Shown here: positions 35,995 to 45,728 of the stretch, in pieces
How positions within the stretch are numbered: position 1 is the first letter of the stretch
Layout of the letters: each line of letters opens with the position of its first letter
From: SABI01 sp028532915
GTDB lineage: Bacteria; Spirochaetota; Spirochaetia; Sphaerochaetales; Sphaerochaetaceae
Length of the DNA: 64,000 bases
Reading direction: 5' to 3'
Assembly (NCBI GenBank): GCA_963677225.1
Contig: OY781923.1
Span: 2,294,001-2,358,000, forward strand
Notes under the pieces: generated by a model
What the model saw: only the letters and a program-made list of their open reading frames with translations
Told to the model about the DNA's origin: nothing
Databases searched by the model: none
Made by a program: the position numbers and the translations under genes

Positions 35995-38859
35995 TCACCG
36001 GTCATTATCGAGAATATTCCGGATCTTCCTTGCCAGAGCATCTCTCATCAGAGGTTTAGGAAGAAATTCCACACCTTTTTCGAGAATTCCGCGGTCTACG
36101 ATCACATCTGATGGATAACCGGAGATATACAGGACCTTGAAGTCCGGGTGGATGGTCCTGAGTTTTTCCACGAACTCTTTCCCGTTCATATTGGGCATTA
36201 TCACATCGGTGATGACCGCGTCTATCGTTCCGTCTAGATTCTGAGCGATATCAAAAGCCTTCAGGGGATCTTCTGCCGACAATACATGGTAACCGAGATC
36301 TTTCAGATACACAGAAAGGGTCAGACGTACCGAGTCCTCATCTTCCACTAGAATGATCGTCTCCGTTCCATGGATCTTATCTTCGTTTTCTTGATCTTCA
36401 TCGACCTGATCATTCAAATATTCATCAGCATGGGGGAGAAAGATCCGGAAGGTGGTTCCCTGGCCCGGTTCACTGTACACGTGTATGGATCCGTGATTCT
36501 GCTTGACGATTCCGTATACGGTGGCCAGTCCCAACCCGGTGCCTTTCCCTTCTTCCTTAGTCGTGAAGAATGGCTCGAATATGTTTGTCAAAGTATCATC
36601 ATCCATTCCCGATCCATCGTCAGTCACTGCAAGCATCACATATTCACCCGGGTCGATCTCTGTATGCTTGAGACAGTATTCTTCATCGATCTGAACATTT
36701 CTGGTCTCTATGATGATCGTTCCTACTCCAAAGATCGCATCACGGGCATTCACACATAGATTGGCCAGTATCTGGTCGATCTGACCGGGATCCATCAGAA
36801 CCGGTTTCAGATCGTCCCCGGGATTCCATATCAATTCTATATCCTCGCTGATCAGACGCTGAAGCATCTTGAGCATATCGGCTACGACATTATTGAGATC
36901 GAGGATCTGTGGTGATATCGTCTGTTTTCTCGAAAAAGCAAGAAGCTGTCTCACGATATTGGCAGAACGTTCAGCCTCTTTGGTTATCGCGTCGAGATAC
37001 TCCTGGACCGGATGATCTTTATCGATCTCCTCCCGGCACAGTTCCGTATACCCCATGATCCCCATGAGAAGATTGTTGAAGTCATGTGCCACTCCGCCTG
37101 CAAGAAGGCCGACAGCATCCAGTCTCTGTGCCTGGCGGATCTGCTGTTCGAGCTGTTTACGCTCTGTTATATCCTGGGCTACCCCGCGCAGACCTATTAT
37201 CTGACCGGCGGTATCCCGGACGACCTCTCCTCTTGCCCACATCCAGCCGCCGGCTCTTCCATCTCTTACCATTTCCAGTTCGACCTCATACGGTTTACCT
37301 GTCTCGGTGGTTCTTGCTAAAGATGTGGAGAGCAGCTCCCAGCTTTCAGGGGTAAACAGCTTCATATGTTCATGGTAGGGAGGAACAGGAAGAGACGGGT
37401 CGAAACCGTACATCTTATAGAGGGATGGTGACCATTGGACATTATCGGTTGCGATATCCAAACTCCAGTTGCCCAGATGTGCAACCTCCTGAGCGGCCTG
37501 AAGCTCATGCTCTCTTGCAGCAAGTTGTTGTTGAGCCTTCTTGAGTAACGTGATATCCGACTGTGTCCCGAACATGGCTCTCGAAAGATCCTCATCGTCA
37601 CGGGTCATCATGCTCGCCCGATCTAACATCCACACATAATGGCCGTCTTTGTGCCGCATGCGGACCTCGCATTCATAATCGTCGGCCTCCCCCCTTACAC
37701 ATCTGCTCATTCTCTGTATTACTTCATCCAGGTCATCCGGATGAACGAATGTCTTCCACCGTTCTATCGTGAAAGGGGTGAGTTCCTGAAGGCTGTAACC
37801 GAGTCTGGAAGCCCAGATATCATTGAGAATGATCTCATCTGATTTCGGATCCCATATCCAGATACCCAAATAACTGCCTCTGATGACCTTCTGGAGATGT
37901 CTTCGCTCAGCACGAAGAGCTCTTTCTGCTTCTTCACGTTCTATTGCTGTTTCGATCCTATTCAAAGCCAGAGCGATATCATCTGCGATCTCAAGCAAGA
38001 ATTCCTGCTCTTTAAAGTCATGCCCGAATCCTTTCGGGACCGAGATACACAGGTATCCGTATTTTCTGCCGTGATGAACTATTCTTATGACCAGTGTGAC
38101 ATCAAGCTCATCATTACATAAAGAACAATCCGTACAGAAAGGTTCAACGTCGATGAAGCTTATTGCATCTTCGCTTTCATCGGCAAAGGATACACAACAG
38201 GGAATCTCATCATCCTTAAGCTGTTCTTTTCTGGTGGCATTTTCTCCTTCTGACAGAGAGGATCTGTATACAGAAAAACCCTTTTCACCCTCTTGTGAAA
38301 GAATGATCAGAACCTGCTGGAATTCCCGATTGCTGACCAGAGAGTTGCAGATGGAGAGTATCAGGGACTCCCGATCGTTCTGTTCGACGATCAGCTTGTT
38401 CAGATCACGTATGGAGCGAAGCAGCGCATTAAGATATACCTCCCTCTTCTCAGCAGATCGTCTCTCCTCTCTGTTGAGGAACTCCTTCAACTCCCTTCGG
38501 ATCGCAGGTACCAGGCGGACCAGATTACTCTTCAATATGAAATCAGCAGCTCCGGAAACCATCAAGTTGACTGCTGTCTCCTCTCCGATCACGCCGGAAA
38601 CGATGATGAAAGGGATATCCCTTCCCGAGTCTTTCAGAATTTCAAGAGCCCTGGAGCATCCGAAACGGGGCATACTATAATCGGCCAGGATCACGTCCCA
38701 TTGCCGGCTTTGCAGGGCGCGCGTAAAGTCTTCAGAGGTCTGCACAGATTCCCAATACGGATCGAAACCGCCGTTTCTGATCTCACGGATCATGAGAACA
38801 ACATCATCTTTCTCATCTTCGACGATAAGAACATCAATACGCTCTTTTGATTCGGCCAT
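35995..38859 (-). CDS. Hybrid sensor histidine kinase (REC-GAF-PAS-PAS-HK-REC)
   Basis: A 954-residue soluble kinase that begins with a receiver domain (phosphate-accepting Asp60 in ILADYSMP). A GAF-like region follows (about 150-310), then two PAS domains (about 330-440 and 450-570). The dimerisation/phosphate-acceptor domain has H-box GGVAHDFNNLL, the HATPase domain comes next, and a C-terminal receiver has ITDVIMPNMNG. No membrane helix is visible, so it senses something inside the cell. It is the last gene of a minus-strand set with a small receiver (13 bases upstream) and a second kinase. Two receiver domains suggest a multistep relay. Confidence 0.92.
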   Translation of the reverse strand: MAESKERIDVLIVEDEKDDVVLMIREIRNGGFDPYWESVQTSEDFTRALQSRQWDVILADYSMPRFGCSRALEILKDSGRDIPFIIVSGVIGEETAVNLMVSGAADFILKSNLVRLVPAIRRELKEFLNREERRSAEKREVYLNALLRSIRDLNKLIVEQNDRESLILSICNSLVSNREFQQVLIILSQEGEKGFSVYRSSLSEGENATRKEQLKDDEIPCCVSFADESEDAISFIDVEPFCTDCSLCNDELDVTLVIRIVHHGRKYGYLCISVPKGFGHDFKEQEFLLEIADDIALALNRIETAIEREEAERALRAERRHLQKVIRGSYLGIWIWDPKSDEIILNDIWASRLGYSLQELTPFTIERWKTFVHPDDLDEVIQRMSRCVRGEADDYECEVRMRHKDGHYVWMLDRASMMTRDDEDLSRAMFGTQSDITLLKKAQQQLAAREHELQAAQEVAHLGNWSLDIATDNVQWSPSLYKMYGFDPSLPVPPYHEHMKLFTPESWELLSTSLARTTETGKPYEVELEMVRDGRAGGWMWARGEVVRDTAGQIIGLRGVAQDITERKQLEQQIRQAQRLDAVGLLAGGVAHDFNNLLMGIMGYTELCREEIDKDHPVQEYLDAITKEAERSANIVRQLLAFSRKQTISPQILDLNNVVADMLKMLQRLISEDIELIWNPGDDLKPVLMDPGQIDQILANLCVNARDAIFGVGTIIIETRNVQIDEEYCLKHTEIDPGEYVMLAVTDDGSGMDDDTLTNIFEPFFTTKEEGKGTGLGLATVYGIVKQNHGSIHVYSEPGQGTTFRIFLPHADEYLNDQVDEDQENEDKIHGTETIILVEDEDSVRLTLSVYLKDLGYHVLSAEDPLKAFDIAQNLDGTIDAVITDVIMPNMNGKEFVEKLRTIHPDFKVLYISGYPSDVIVDRGILEKGVEFLPKPLMRDALARKIRNILDNDR

Positions 38860-38872
38860 CTATATCATTCTC

Positions 38873-39325
38873 CTATAATGTGTTCGATTCTGTACTTTGA
38901 GGTCTTTTGTTCAAAACGACCCAATACATTCCGAGCTGTCTTACCGCCTCAACGAACTGGCCGAAATCCACGGGCTTCTGGATATAACTGTTGCACCCTT
39001 TCTCATAAGATCTGACAAGATCCTTCTCTTCTGAAGATGAGGTGAGAATGACAACCGGCAGGAACTTCGTCTGCTCATCTTCTCTGATACGTTGCAGCAC
39101 TTCATGTCCATCCACCTTCGGTAGTTTGAGATCAAGAAGAACCAAGGCAGGCATTCCCTTCTCAGGCTGGCAGTGATCTTCTGCAAACAGATAATCCAAA
39201 GCTTCCTGACCATCATGAACTACAACAATATCGTTTGAGATATTGTTCTGTTTGAAAGCTCTGAGCGTCAGTTTGATATCATCCGGATTATCCTCCACCA
39301 AAAGTATCGTCGCATCATTCAACAT
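38873..39325 (-). CDS. Single-domain response regulator (Rcp1-like)
   Basis: A 150-residue stand-alone receiver. LLVEDNPDDIKLTLRAFKQN at the start, VLLDLKLPKVDGHEVL with the acceptor aspartate, and LTSS and IQKPV near the end match the Rcp1-like group that pairs with phytochrome-type kinases. It has no output domain, so it passes phosphate on or acts by protein contact. It lies three bases from the kinase upstream and 13 from the hybrid kinase downstream, which suggests it shuttles phosphate between them. Confidence 0.9.
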   Translation of the reverse strand: MLNDATILLVEDNPDDIKLTLRAFKQNNISNDIVVVHDGQEALDYLFAEDHCQPEKGMPALVLLDLKLPKVDGHEVLQRIREDEQTKFLPVVILTSSSEEKDLVRSYEKGCNSYIQKPVDFGQFVEAVRQLGMYWVVLNKRPQSTESNTL

Positions 39326-39328
39326 TGT

Positions 39329-41665
39329 TCACCTCCTCTTATCCATGTTAGACAGCTCTTCGACAGAGCCTCCTGTTCCCATTGAAAAATATAATGTAGC
39401 ACCTTTTTTGACATACCCTTCAGCCCATATGAGACCGCCTTCACGCTGGATCGCCCGCTTCACGATCGCAAGGCCTATGCCTGTTCCCTCGAATTCCGAT
39501 AATGAATGCATACGCTGAAATGCTCCGAACAGCTTATCGGAATAGGCCATATCGAATCCTGCGCCGTTGTCCCGAATGAAAAACACTTCTGTATCATCTT
39601 TCAGATCCGGATTCGGTGTATCGAGATCTCTGTTGCGTACCTTTCTGAACTCGATCGTGGCCTTTTCTTCATCTCTGGAGAACTTCCATGCATTGGAAAG
39701 CAGATTCTCAATGACCAGTCTCATCAATCTCGGATCTGCAACGACGTTCAGATCATCTTCTATAGTGACTCCCACGGCCCTCTTTGGCTGTGATTCCTTC
39801 AATATCCTGACCGTCTGCCTTGCCATCTTTCCAAGGTCTAAAGTTCTTGCATCGTGTTTCCAGCGGCTGATACGTGAAAGCTGAAGAAGATCTTCGATCA
39901 GCTGCCCCATCCGTTGGGCAGCACGTCTGATCCTGTACAGATCATCTTTCCCCTCATCATCAAGTTTGTCCTCGTAATCCTCCAAAAGAGCCTGGCTGAA
40001 TCCATCTATACTCCGAAGGGGAGCGCGCAGGTCATGACTCACAGAATAGGAGAATGCCTCCAGTTCCTGATTGGTTACCTCCAGCTGCCGCGAGAATTCT
40101 TTTATGGCATTCTCCGAACGAACCCTTTCAGTGATATCAGAATATGTAGCAAGAAGATGAGGCTTCTGCTTTACAAAAAAACGGGATAATTTCATATCGA
40201 TTGTCGCTTTTCTTCTTGAAGAAGAATTGAATGAAACGGTGTGTTGCTGGTCGATACCGCTAGATAGGCATTCATATGCGGTCTCAATCATACCGGACTG
40301 CTTCCAGAACTCACTCTCGGATAAAGACTCATTGAGCATCTGTTTTTCAGAAAGGCCATGCATCTCGGCAGCCCGGCTGTTCGTTCTGACGCATCTGCCG
40401 TCTGAATCATATGTGACTATTCCCACCGGTGCCGTCTGAAGGATCAAATTGCTCAGTTCATGAAGGTCCTGCAGCTCTTCGGTCCTCGCCTTCACCAGTT
40501 CCTCCAGATGATCGCGATATCTTGCCAGTTCCTCTTCGGCCTTTTTCCGCATGGTGATATCGGTGATAAAAGCATAATAGAAAAGGACCTCTCCATTCTG
40601 ATCTTTTTTGATATGAGCAAACAATTCGATCGGGATACGATGGCCGTCTTTGTGAATATACTCTTTCTGATAACGGACCGGCCGACCTGTCTTCTCAAGC
40701 TCTTTCAAAGCCTGTTCTTCCTGTAAAGCATATTCGGGCGGTGTGAGGACCGAATTCCAATTCACCTTCTTCAGCTCTTCCATATCGTATCCGGTAAGTT
40801 TGCTGAAAGCGGGATTGCACATACCCAGTCTTCCGTCAGGATAACCGAAACCCACGGGCTGATCCGATTTCTCTATGATATCGGCAAGCTGTTCCTGCCT
40901 TTGTGTAATCCGGTCGATCTGCTGACGGGCACGTCTGTACTCCGTGATATCCTGAATGACTCCCCGAAGGAGGATGGTCTTGCCTTTCTCGATTACCGGA
41001 TGAGCTATCGTTCTCACCCATTTATGGATTCCTTTCTCGGAGATCAATTCAAGTTCGAGATCATATGAGCTTCCTTCGTTCAACGCTTTCTTCAATGCCT
41101 CATCCAGAATAGTCTGCGATGATCTCTCATAGTATTGTTTCCCTTTAAGAAGCCCGACTCCGGGTTGTAAGAAATTGTCTTCGTTGAACGGCAGGTCATG
41201 AATTCGTGCAACCTCGTTAGTCCAAACTCCGTCAAGAGAGACCGGGTCGAGTTCCCATGCTCCCACCTTGGCGACGGTGCCCATCTGCTGAAGAAGGGTA
41301 TTCTGGCGTTTCAGTTCATTTTCAGCATTTATCCGCTTCTCAAGGTCCTTCTCTGCACCGGCTCTCAGTGAGTTGATCTCATCAAAGAGACCTCCGATCG
41401 ACCACACTCCCGCAGTCATCAGGATAGAGATTACAAGGGCAACGATCTCGGCACCCGCGTCGATACTGATGATCTCAGAGCTCATTATGTTATACAGTGA
41501 GATTGAACGTCTTATTGCCATGAGAAACAGAGCAAGGCTCATCAGCACCCAGGCGGCCGTTCTTTTACTTTTGCGTATTCGGATGAAGGCAAAACCGGCA
41601 GCAAAGAATTGTAGGATTATGGAAATGATCAATACTATCAGCATAAATGACTCACTTTCTTCCAA
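39329..41665 (-). CDS. Membrane PAS sensor histidine kinase, phytochrome-type core
   Basis: A 778-residue kinase with three N-terminal membrane helices (within about 7-100) and no large outer domain. Three PAS domains follow (about 120-240, 260-370 and 400-510), the second and third introduced by coiled coils. The H-box SYSVSHDLRAPLRSIDGFSQ is the variant seen in phytochrome-like and related kinases, and an HATPase domain ends the protein. Its likely partner is the adjacent small receiver. The start is ambiguous: a TTG at 41665 has a weak GTAGG upstream, and the ATG at 41644 would remove seven residues. Confidence 0.88.
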   Translation of the reverse strand: MEESESFMLIVLIISIILQFFAAGFAFIRIRKSKRTAAWVLMSLALFLMAIRRSISLYNIMSSEIISIDAGAEIVALVISILMTAGVWSIGGLFDEINSLRAGAEKDLEKRINAENELKRQNTLLQQMGTVAKVGAWELDPVSLDGVWTNEVARIHDLPFNEDNFLQPGVGLLKGKQYYERSSQTILDEALKKALNEGSSYDLELELISEKGIHKWVRTIAHPVIEKGKTILLRGVIQDITEYRRARQQIDRITQRQEQLADIIEKSDQPVGFGYPDGRLGMCNPAFSKLTGYDMEELKKVNWNSVLTPPEYALQEEQALKELEKTGRPVRYQKEYIHKDGHRIPIELFAHIKKDQNGEVLFYYAFITDITMRKKAEEELARYRDHLEELVKARTEELQDLHELSNLILQTAPVGIVTYDSDGRCVRTNSRAAEMHGLSEKQMLNESLSESEFWKQSGMIETAYECLSSGIDQQHTVSFNSSSRRKATIDMKLSRFFVKQKPHLLATYSDITERVRSENAIKEFSRQLEVTNQELEAFSYSVSHDLRAPLRSIDGFSQALLEDYEDKLDDEGKDDLYRIRRAAQRMGQLIEDLLQLSRISRWKHDARTLDLGKMARQTVRILKESQPKRAVGVTIEDDLNVVADPRLMRLVIENLLSNAWKFSRDEEKATIEFRKVRNRDLDTPNPDLKDDTEVFFIRDNGAGFDMAYSDKLFGAFQRMHSLSEFEGTGIGLAIVKRAIQREGGLIWAEGYVKKGATLYFSMGTGGSVEELSNMDKRR

Positions 41666-41795
41666 GTATAACCTACAGTCAATTAGATTGTAAGAAAAAG
41701 ATTGGAGAAGTCATTGACAATCTTCATGAGCAAAACTCAAGATTTGGGCTTCAAAAACCCTCAAAATTCGAATAGACTGTCATCAGGAGCACTTT

Positions 41796-42845
41796 ATGAA
41801 AAAGATTCTTGTCGTAGACGATGAACAAAGCATCCGATTCACTTTCAGAATGTTTTTGCAGAAAGAAGGATATCTTGTGAACGTTGCTGAGAACGCAGAC
41901 AGTGCGATCAGTCAGATGGAGAGCGATCCTGCAGATATTATTGTTTCCGATATCAATCTTCCCGGAATGACAGGAGTTGAACTGCTCAAGACCGTTCATT
42001 CGATATCCCCGGAAACTCAGGTGATCATGATGACCGGAGCTCCTACCGCAGATTCAGTTTCCGAAGCGATACGGAACGGAGCCTGTGACTATCTGTTCAA
42101 ACCGGTGAACAAGACGGATCTGCTTCGGACGGTGGCTACCGCCGTGAAGATCAAAGATCTTGAAGATCAGAATCGCGCTTACCGGCAGAACCTGGAGACC
42201 ATGGTTCAGGTTCGCACCCGGCAGCTGCAGGAAGCCGTTGAGAAGGTGAAACAGGCATCCTTCGAGACTGTCATGCATCTCGCCCGAGCCGCCGAGTTCA
42301 AGGATGAGAACACCTTCGATCATCTCTACAGAATGAGCGAATATACCGTATTGCTGGCCGAATGCGTGAAATACCCTCAAGAAAAGATAGAAGCGATTAA
42401 ATATGCTTCGATGCTTCATGACATCGGGAAGATAGGCATACCCGACAGCATATTGCTCAAACCGGGCAGGCTTGATAAAAAAGAGTTCGAGATAATGAAA
42501 CAGCATGCCGCGTACGGCGGAAAGATCCTGGATGGTTCGGAAAGCGAGATTCTCAAGCTGGGGAAGATCATTGCAATCAGCCACCATGAAAAATGGGACG
42601 GAAGCGGATATCCTGAAGGATTAACCAAAGAAGATATTCCCCTTGAAGGAAGGATCGCCGCTATCGCCGATGTGTTCGATGCGCTCTCAACGAAACGAGT
42701 ATATAAAGACGCATTCAGTCTTGATGAATCGTTCAGAGTGATCACTGAAGGGAGAGGACAGCATTTCGATCCCCAGCTCGTCGACCTGTTCCTTCTGAAC
42801 AAGGACAAAGTGATCGAGATCCGCAATAAGTATCAGACATATTGA
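41796..42845 (+). CDS. Response regulator with HD-GYP phosphodiesterase domain
   Basis: A 349-residue protein with a receiver domain (acceptor Asp52 in SDINLPGM), a coiled linker (about 125-165) and an HD-GYP domain. MLHDIGKIGIPD provides the HD pair. HHEKWDGSGYPEG provides the GYP motif, so it should hydrolyse c-di-GMP. AGGAGC precedes the ATG. It is divergent from the kinase operon, 130 bases away, so one of those kinases may phosphorylate it. It would oppose the diguanylate cyclase at 54414-55997 and lower PelD activation. Confidence 0.92.
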   Translation: MKKILVVDDEQSIRFTFRMFLQKEGYLVNVAENADSAISQMESDPADIIVSDINLPGMTGVELLKTVHSISPETQVIMMTGAPTADSVSEAIRNGACDYLFKPVNKTDLLRTVATAVKIKDLEDQNRAYRQNLETMVQVRTRQLQEAVEKVKQASFETVMHLARAAEFKDENTFDHLYRMSEYTVLLAECVKYPQEKIEAIKYASMLHDIGKIGIPDSILLKPGRLDKKEFEIMKQHAAYGGKILDGSESEILKLGKIIAISHHEKWDGSGYPEGLTKEDIPLEGRIAAIADVFDALSTKRVYKDAFSLDESFRVITEGRGQHFDPQLVDLFLLNKDKVIEIRNKYQTY

Positions 42846-42857
42846 GAATAATAACGG

Positions 42858-42895
42858 TATATCCTGAATATGATTACCCACTTTTTCAGGATATA
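42858..42895 (+). terminator. Stem-loop after the HD-GYP gene, possible terminator
   Basis: TATATCCTGAA at 42858-42868 pairs perfectly with TTCAGGATATA at 42885-42895. There is no T run after it, so termination strength is uncertain. Confidence 0.45.
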
Positions 42896-42958
42896 GATCC
42901 CGAAGAGAAAAGCACCTCATTTTAGTTAAACGAAATCTATAGCAGCATAGTCTTCCGG

Positions 42959-43090
42959 TTACTTTTCCAGCTGGAATTCCATCTTGGTGATAAACTCATT
43001 GATGTCATTGCTGTTCATCTGATCGACGATATCAAAGGTGTAGATGTTTCGGGTGAATGTAAGATCAGGATTCGTGTTCTGATGATCTCT
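42959..43090 (-). pseudogene. C-terminal remnant of an unknown minus-strand gene
   Basis: Minus-strand codons read NTNPDLTFTRNIYTFDIVDQ and then MNSNDINEFITKMEFQLEK to a TAA. The composition is protein-like, but there is no start, and a stop lies about 25 codons upstream. I do not recognise it. It meets the adenine deaminase fragment tail to head, which suggests a deletion joined two genes. Confidence 0.3.
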
Positions 43091-43106
43091 AATAGAAAAA
43101 ACCCGC

Positions 43107-43643
43107 GTGATCGAGTATGAAAGCCATCAAAGTCTTATGATCGTGGAACTTTCTGTCGTCGACGGATATCTCTCTCTGAGAGAGAACGCTGAACTCAACT
43201 ACATCTCAGTGATCAACAGACACAAGGGTTATGATACACACATGACCGGTGTGATCGAGAAATTCCACCTGAACGAAGGAGCTGTGGCAGGTACGGTGAG
43301 CCATGATTCCCACAATCTGACTGTGGTCTACAAAGATTCCCGGGATGCACGTACCGCTATCGAAGAGATCCGAAAGATGAAAGGTGAAATTGTCCTCGTG
43401 TGTAATGGAAAGATTACAAAGATAGCCCTGCCTATCGCAGGTCTTCTCACCGACAAAGAACCTGATGAGTTTATATCCCAGGTGAATGTCCTGAAAAAGG
43501 AACTCAAGAAACACGGAATAGAATATAAGAATCCTATCATGAGACTGGCTACTTCCGCATTGCCTGCCGCTCCTATATTGAAGATCACCGATATGGGATT
43601 GGTAAATGCATTCACACAACAGTTTGTGAGTCTGTTTCCATGA
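43107..43643 (+). pseudogene. Adenine deaminase, C-terminal fragment
   Basis: A 178-codon frame covering only the C-terminal domain of AdeC-type adenine deaminases. GTVSHDSHNLTVVYKDSRDA, ALPIAGLLTDKEPDEF and PIMRLATSALPAAPILKITD follow the family in order and end near its usual terminus. The amidohydrolase domain with the metal-binding site (about 400 residues) is absent upstream, so it cannot be an active deaminase. The open frame runs a little above the first Met without a ribosome site. A purine-salvage gene has evidently been lost here. Confidence 0.75.
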
Positions 43644-43784
43644 GAGATGGGTCAGAGAAATTCGATCCAGCAAAGTACGGACAAAAAGCAATAATACAAA
43701 CAAGTTTCCTTCGGGAATCTATCTAAGCTCCTGTTTTGCAACCTAGTCAATTTCTAGTTAATCGGATATCATTCTTTTCAAGAA

Positions 43785-43997
43785 GTGAAAAGAATGAAAA
43801 GCTATTTAATTGCTCATATTGTTCGCTCAATAATTAAAACCGTAAAGGATAATCCCACGAATAATTCTTCACATTCCGATTTTAAAAATATTAAATGGAC
43901 TACTTTCTGGAAAAGCATTGGGTTCAGTATCTTTTTTCTTTCAATAATTGCGGTTGTCACATATTCTATTGTGCTTTTATATACCATACTATTATAG
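43785..43997 (+). CDS. Small hypothetical membrane protein
   Basis: A 70-residue frame with a basic N-terminus and one C-terminal hydrophobic helix (about 48-68). There is no known domain. The region is AT-rich and isolated, with only a weak purine stretch before the start (GAAGTGAAAAG). It could be a small membrane peptide or chance. Confidence 0.35.
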   Translation: MKRMKSYLIAHIVRSIIKTVKDNPTNNSSHSDFKNIKWTTFWKSIGFSIFFLSIIAVVTYSIVLLYTILL

Positions 43998-44176
43998 CAT
44001 AATAATTAAAGATCACTATTTATAGTATCAATACAAATTATCCAGTACAAGTTATCTCTTTTATGATAGGAAGAAGTTTTTGCAATTGACTAATGATCTC
44101 ATTTGGTTTTACCTCATTTTCAAGAAAACCAAACCTATCTCGTTGACATATTACGCATTCAGAATATCTTATCGAA

Positions 44177-45094
44177 TTAAATCTTCCACACACACATTTC
44201 CATTTTTTTTTCATTTTCTTCCAATGAATTTTCTGAGTATTTATACTTCAAAAATTCAATTATACTCTGACAATAAAAAATATCTTCTGAAGAATACTCA
44301 TATTTAATTATTTTCAGAATTTGGAGAGAAATATGTTGAAGGTTGATATTATCAGAATTCAACCAACCTAATAAACGCTTATAGTCAACTAGACCTAACG
44401 CTTTCGCAATTCGATTAATCTCTTCTCGAAGTCCCAGGTATTTGGGAATTACCGAATAAAACTTTAAGATCTGTTCGGACCTCTCCTCTTTTCCTAAGTA
44501 ATTAATAAGCGAAGAAATATGGTAATCATGGCGCATTTTTTCAGCACTATTAAGAGTAACCTTTATGTTCTTTAATGATTCCATAAAATATTCTATTTTA
44601 GCAAGAAGGTTGTACCGCAGCAGTAAATCTATTTCACTCATTGTCAATTGAAAATCATCCTGATAGAATCTCTCATCAATAGTCTTTAATTGCATATGAT
44701 CACTCACTACATCACCAGAAACATTGGAAGACAACGCCTCCATAGAATGATCATCCTTTTGTGTGATTTTCACTGCAGTTCCTACCACATTGATCATAAA
44801 CATAGATTTCCCAGCACCGGAGATTTCATCCGTATCAAAAGAAATACCGATTATACCATTTGCTCCTTTACCTTTTGCCTTCTTTATAAGCCCATTAATG
44901 GCAATATCTTTTAGGTTAGATAACTCATTTTGATAACTTCGTGATTTACCACCAAATATATCAGAAAAACTAGCTGCAAGGTCAGAAAGAAAATTTGTAC
45001 CTACTACAATACTCTCGGATACAATTCCCAAATAGGTGTCAATTTTAAAGCCCTCAATACAATTGGTTGTAGTCAACATAATCGTTTGATTCAT
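44177..45094 (-). CDS. YbjQ (UPF0145) domain fused to a helical tail
   Basis: A 305-residue protein. Residues 1-110 form a YbjQ/UPF0145 domain: LTTTNCIEGFKIDTYLGIVS at the start, KAKGKGANGIIGISFDTDEI in the middle. YbjQ proteins are small pentameric proteins of unknown role, usually only about 105 residues. Here about 190 helical, charged residues without a recognised domain follow, which is unusual. GAGG precedes the ATG. The gene is AT-rich relative to the NifX/MinD operon beside it and has no obvious partner. Confidence 0.8.
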   Translation of the reverse strand: MNQTIMLTTTNCIEGFKIDTYLGIVSESIVVGTNFLSDLAASFSDIFGGKSRSYQNELSNLKDIAINGLIKKAKGKGANGIIGISFDTDEISGAGKSMFMINVVGTAVKITQKDDHSMEALSSNVSGDVVSDHMQLKTIDERFYQDDFQLTMSEIDLLLRYNLLAKIEYFMESLKNIKVTLNSAEKMRHDYHISSLINYLGKEERSEQILKFYSVIPKYLGLREEINRIAKALGLVDYKRLLGWLNSDNINLQHISLQILKIIKYEYSSEDIFYCQSIIEFLKYKYSENSLEENEKKMEMCVWKI

Positions 45095-45295
45095 TGCAAT
45101 CCTCTATAGTTAAATTGTTCTAAGAATTAATCATCACCCTGCATCATTATTAAGTATATCATAGCAAATAGCGTAAAATCAAAAGAACAGAAAATCTATC
45201 AATTGAATATTGTACTCATCTGAAGAAAAGAGATTTTTATATGGTGCCGGTTCCACATTTTTACTTCATTTTTATGTTAATTTATACCACCCGTA

Positions 45296-45314
45296 CCGGC
45301 GGTTTTCCCGCCGG
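45296..45314. terminator. GC-rich stem-loop at the end of the NifX/MinD operon
   Basis: CCGGCGG and CCGCCGG pair around a TTTTC loop, 15 bases beyond the last operon gene on the minus strand. The following minus-strand bases are A/T-rich but hold no solid T run. Confidence 0.5.
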
Positions 45315-45328
45315 CACACTGCTTCGTT

Positions 45329-45727
45329 TCACCGGTTTTGAAGGTAGATGATCTTCTTTTCAGTCTTCGACGCTTCCTCCGAAAGTTCAGAGAACATGTT
45401 TTTCAGGCGGATCAGACTCTCTTCAATGGCCCCTTCCCTACTGACGATACAGAGGAACTTCTTCCGTATCCTTCTGATATTCGGTCCGTAGACTCTGGAG
45501 ACGACTGCATTCACACCTTCTTCTGTTAATATCGCTGCAATGCTGCGGGCTTTCACCGGATCTCCATGTCCCTCTTCATCACCTTCATCTTCTGTATGAT
45601 TCTCTATTCTTTTCATAAAAGATGCCGAATCTCCTGTGATCTCATACAGATCATAGAAGCGGGCATCTCCGAAATGTCTGTCGATGAAAGACACTCCGTC
45701 ATCTGTGGCGACAGCCGAGATAATCAT
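45329..45727 (-). CDS. NifX/NifB-type dinitrogenase cofactor-like domain protein
   Basis: A 132-residue protein of the dinitrogenase iron-molybdenum cofactor family, small proteins that hold Fe-S or Fe-Mo clusters. The start DDGVSFIDRHFGDARFYDLY has the conserved N-terminal strand and HFGDA turn, and VNAVVSRVYGPNIRR follows. An acidic loop (EDEGDEEGHGD) and a longer tail distinguish it from its neighbour. It is the last gene of the operon, one base after the next NifX gene. In genomes without nitrogenase, as probably here, the family is thought to serve other metal-cluster handling. Confidence 0.85.
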   Translation of the reverse strand: MIISAVATDDGVSFIDRHFGDARFYDLYEITGDSASFMKRIENHTEDEGDEEGHGDPVKARSIAAILTEEGVNAVVSRVYGPNIRRIRKKFLCIVSREGAIEESLIRLKNMFSELSEEASKTEKKIIYLQNR

Positions 45728-45728
45728 G

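Noticed and set aside
38087..38680. Open plus-strand frame of about 197 codons, Ser-rich
   Set aside because: It is wholly inside the hybrid kinase gene on the other strand; Ser/Arg richness is typical of an antisense shadow.
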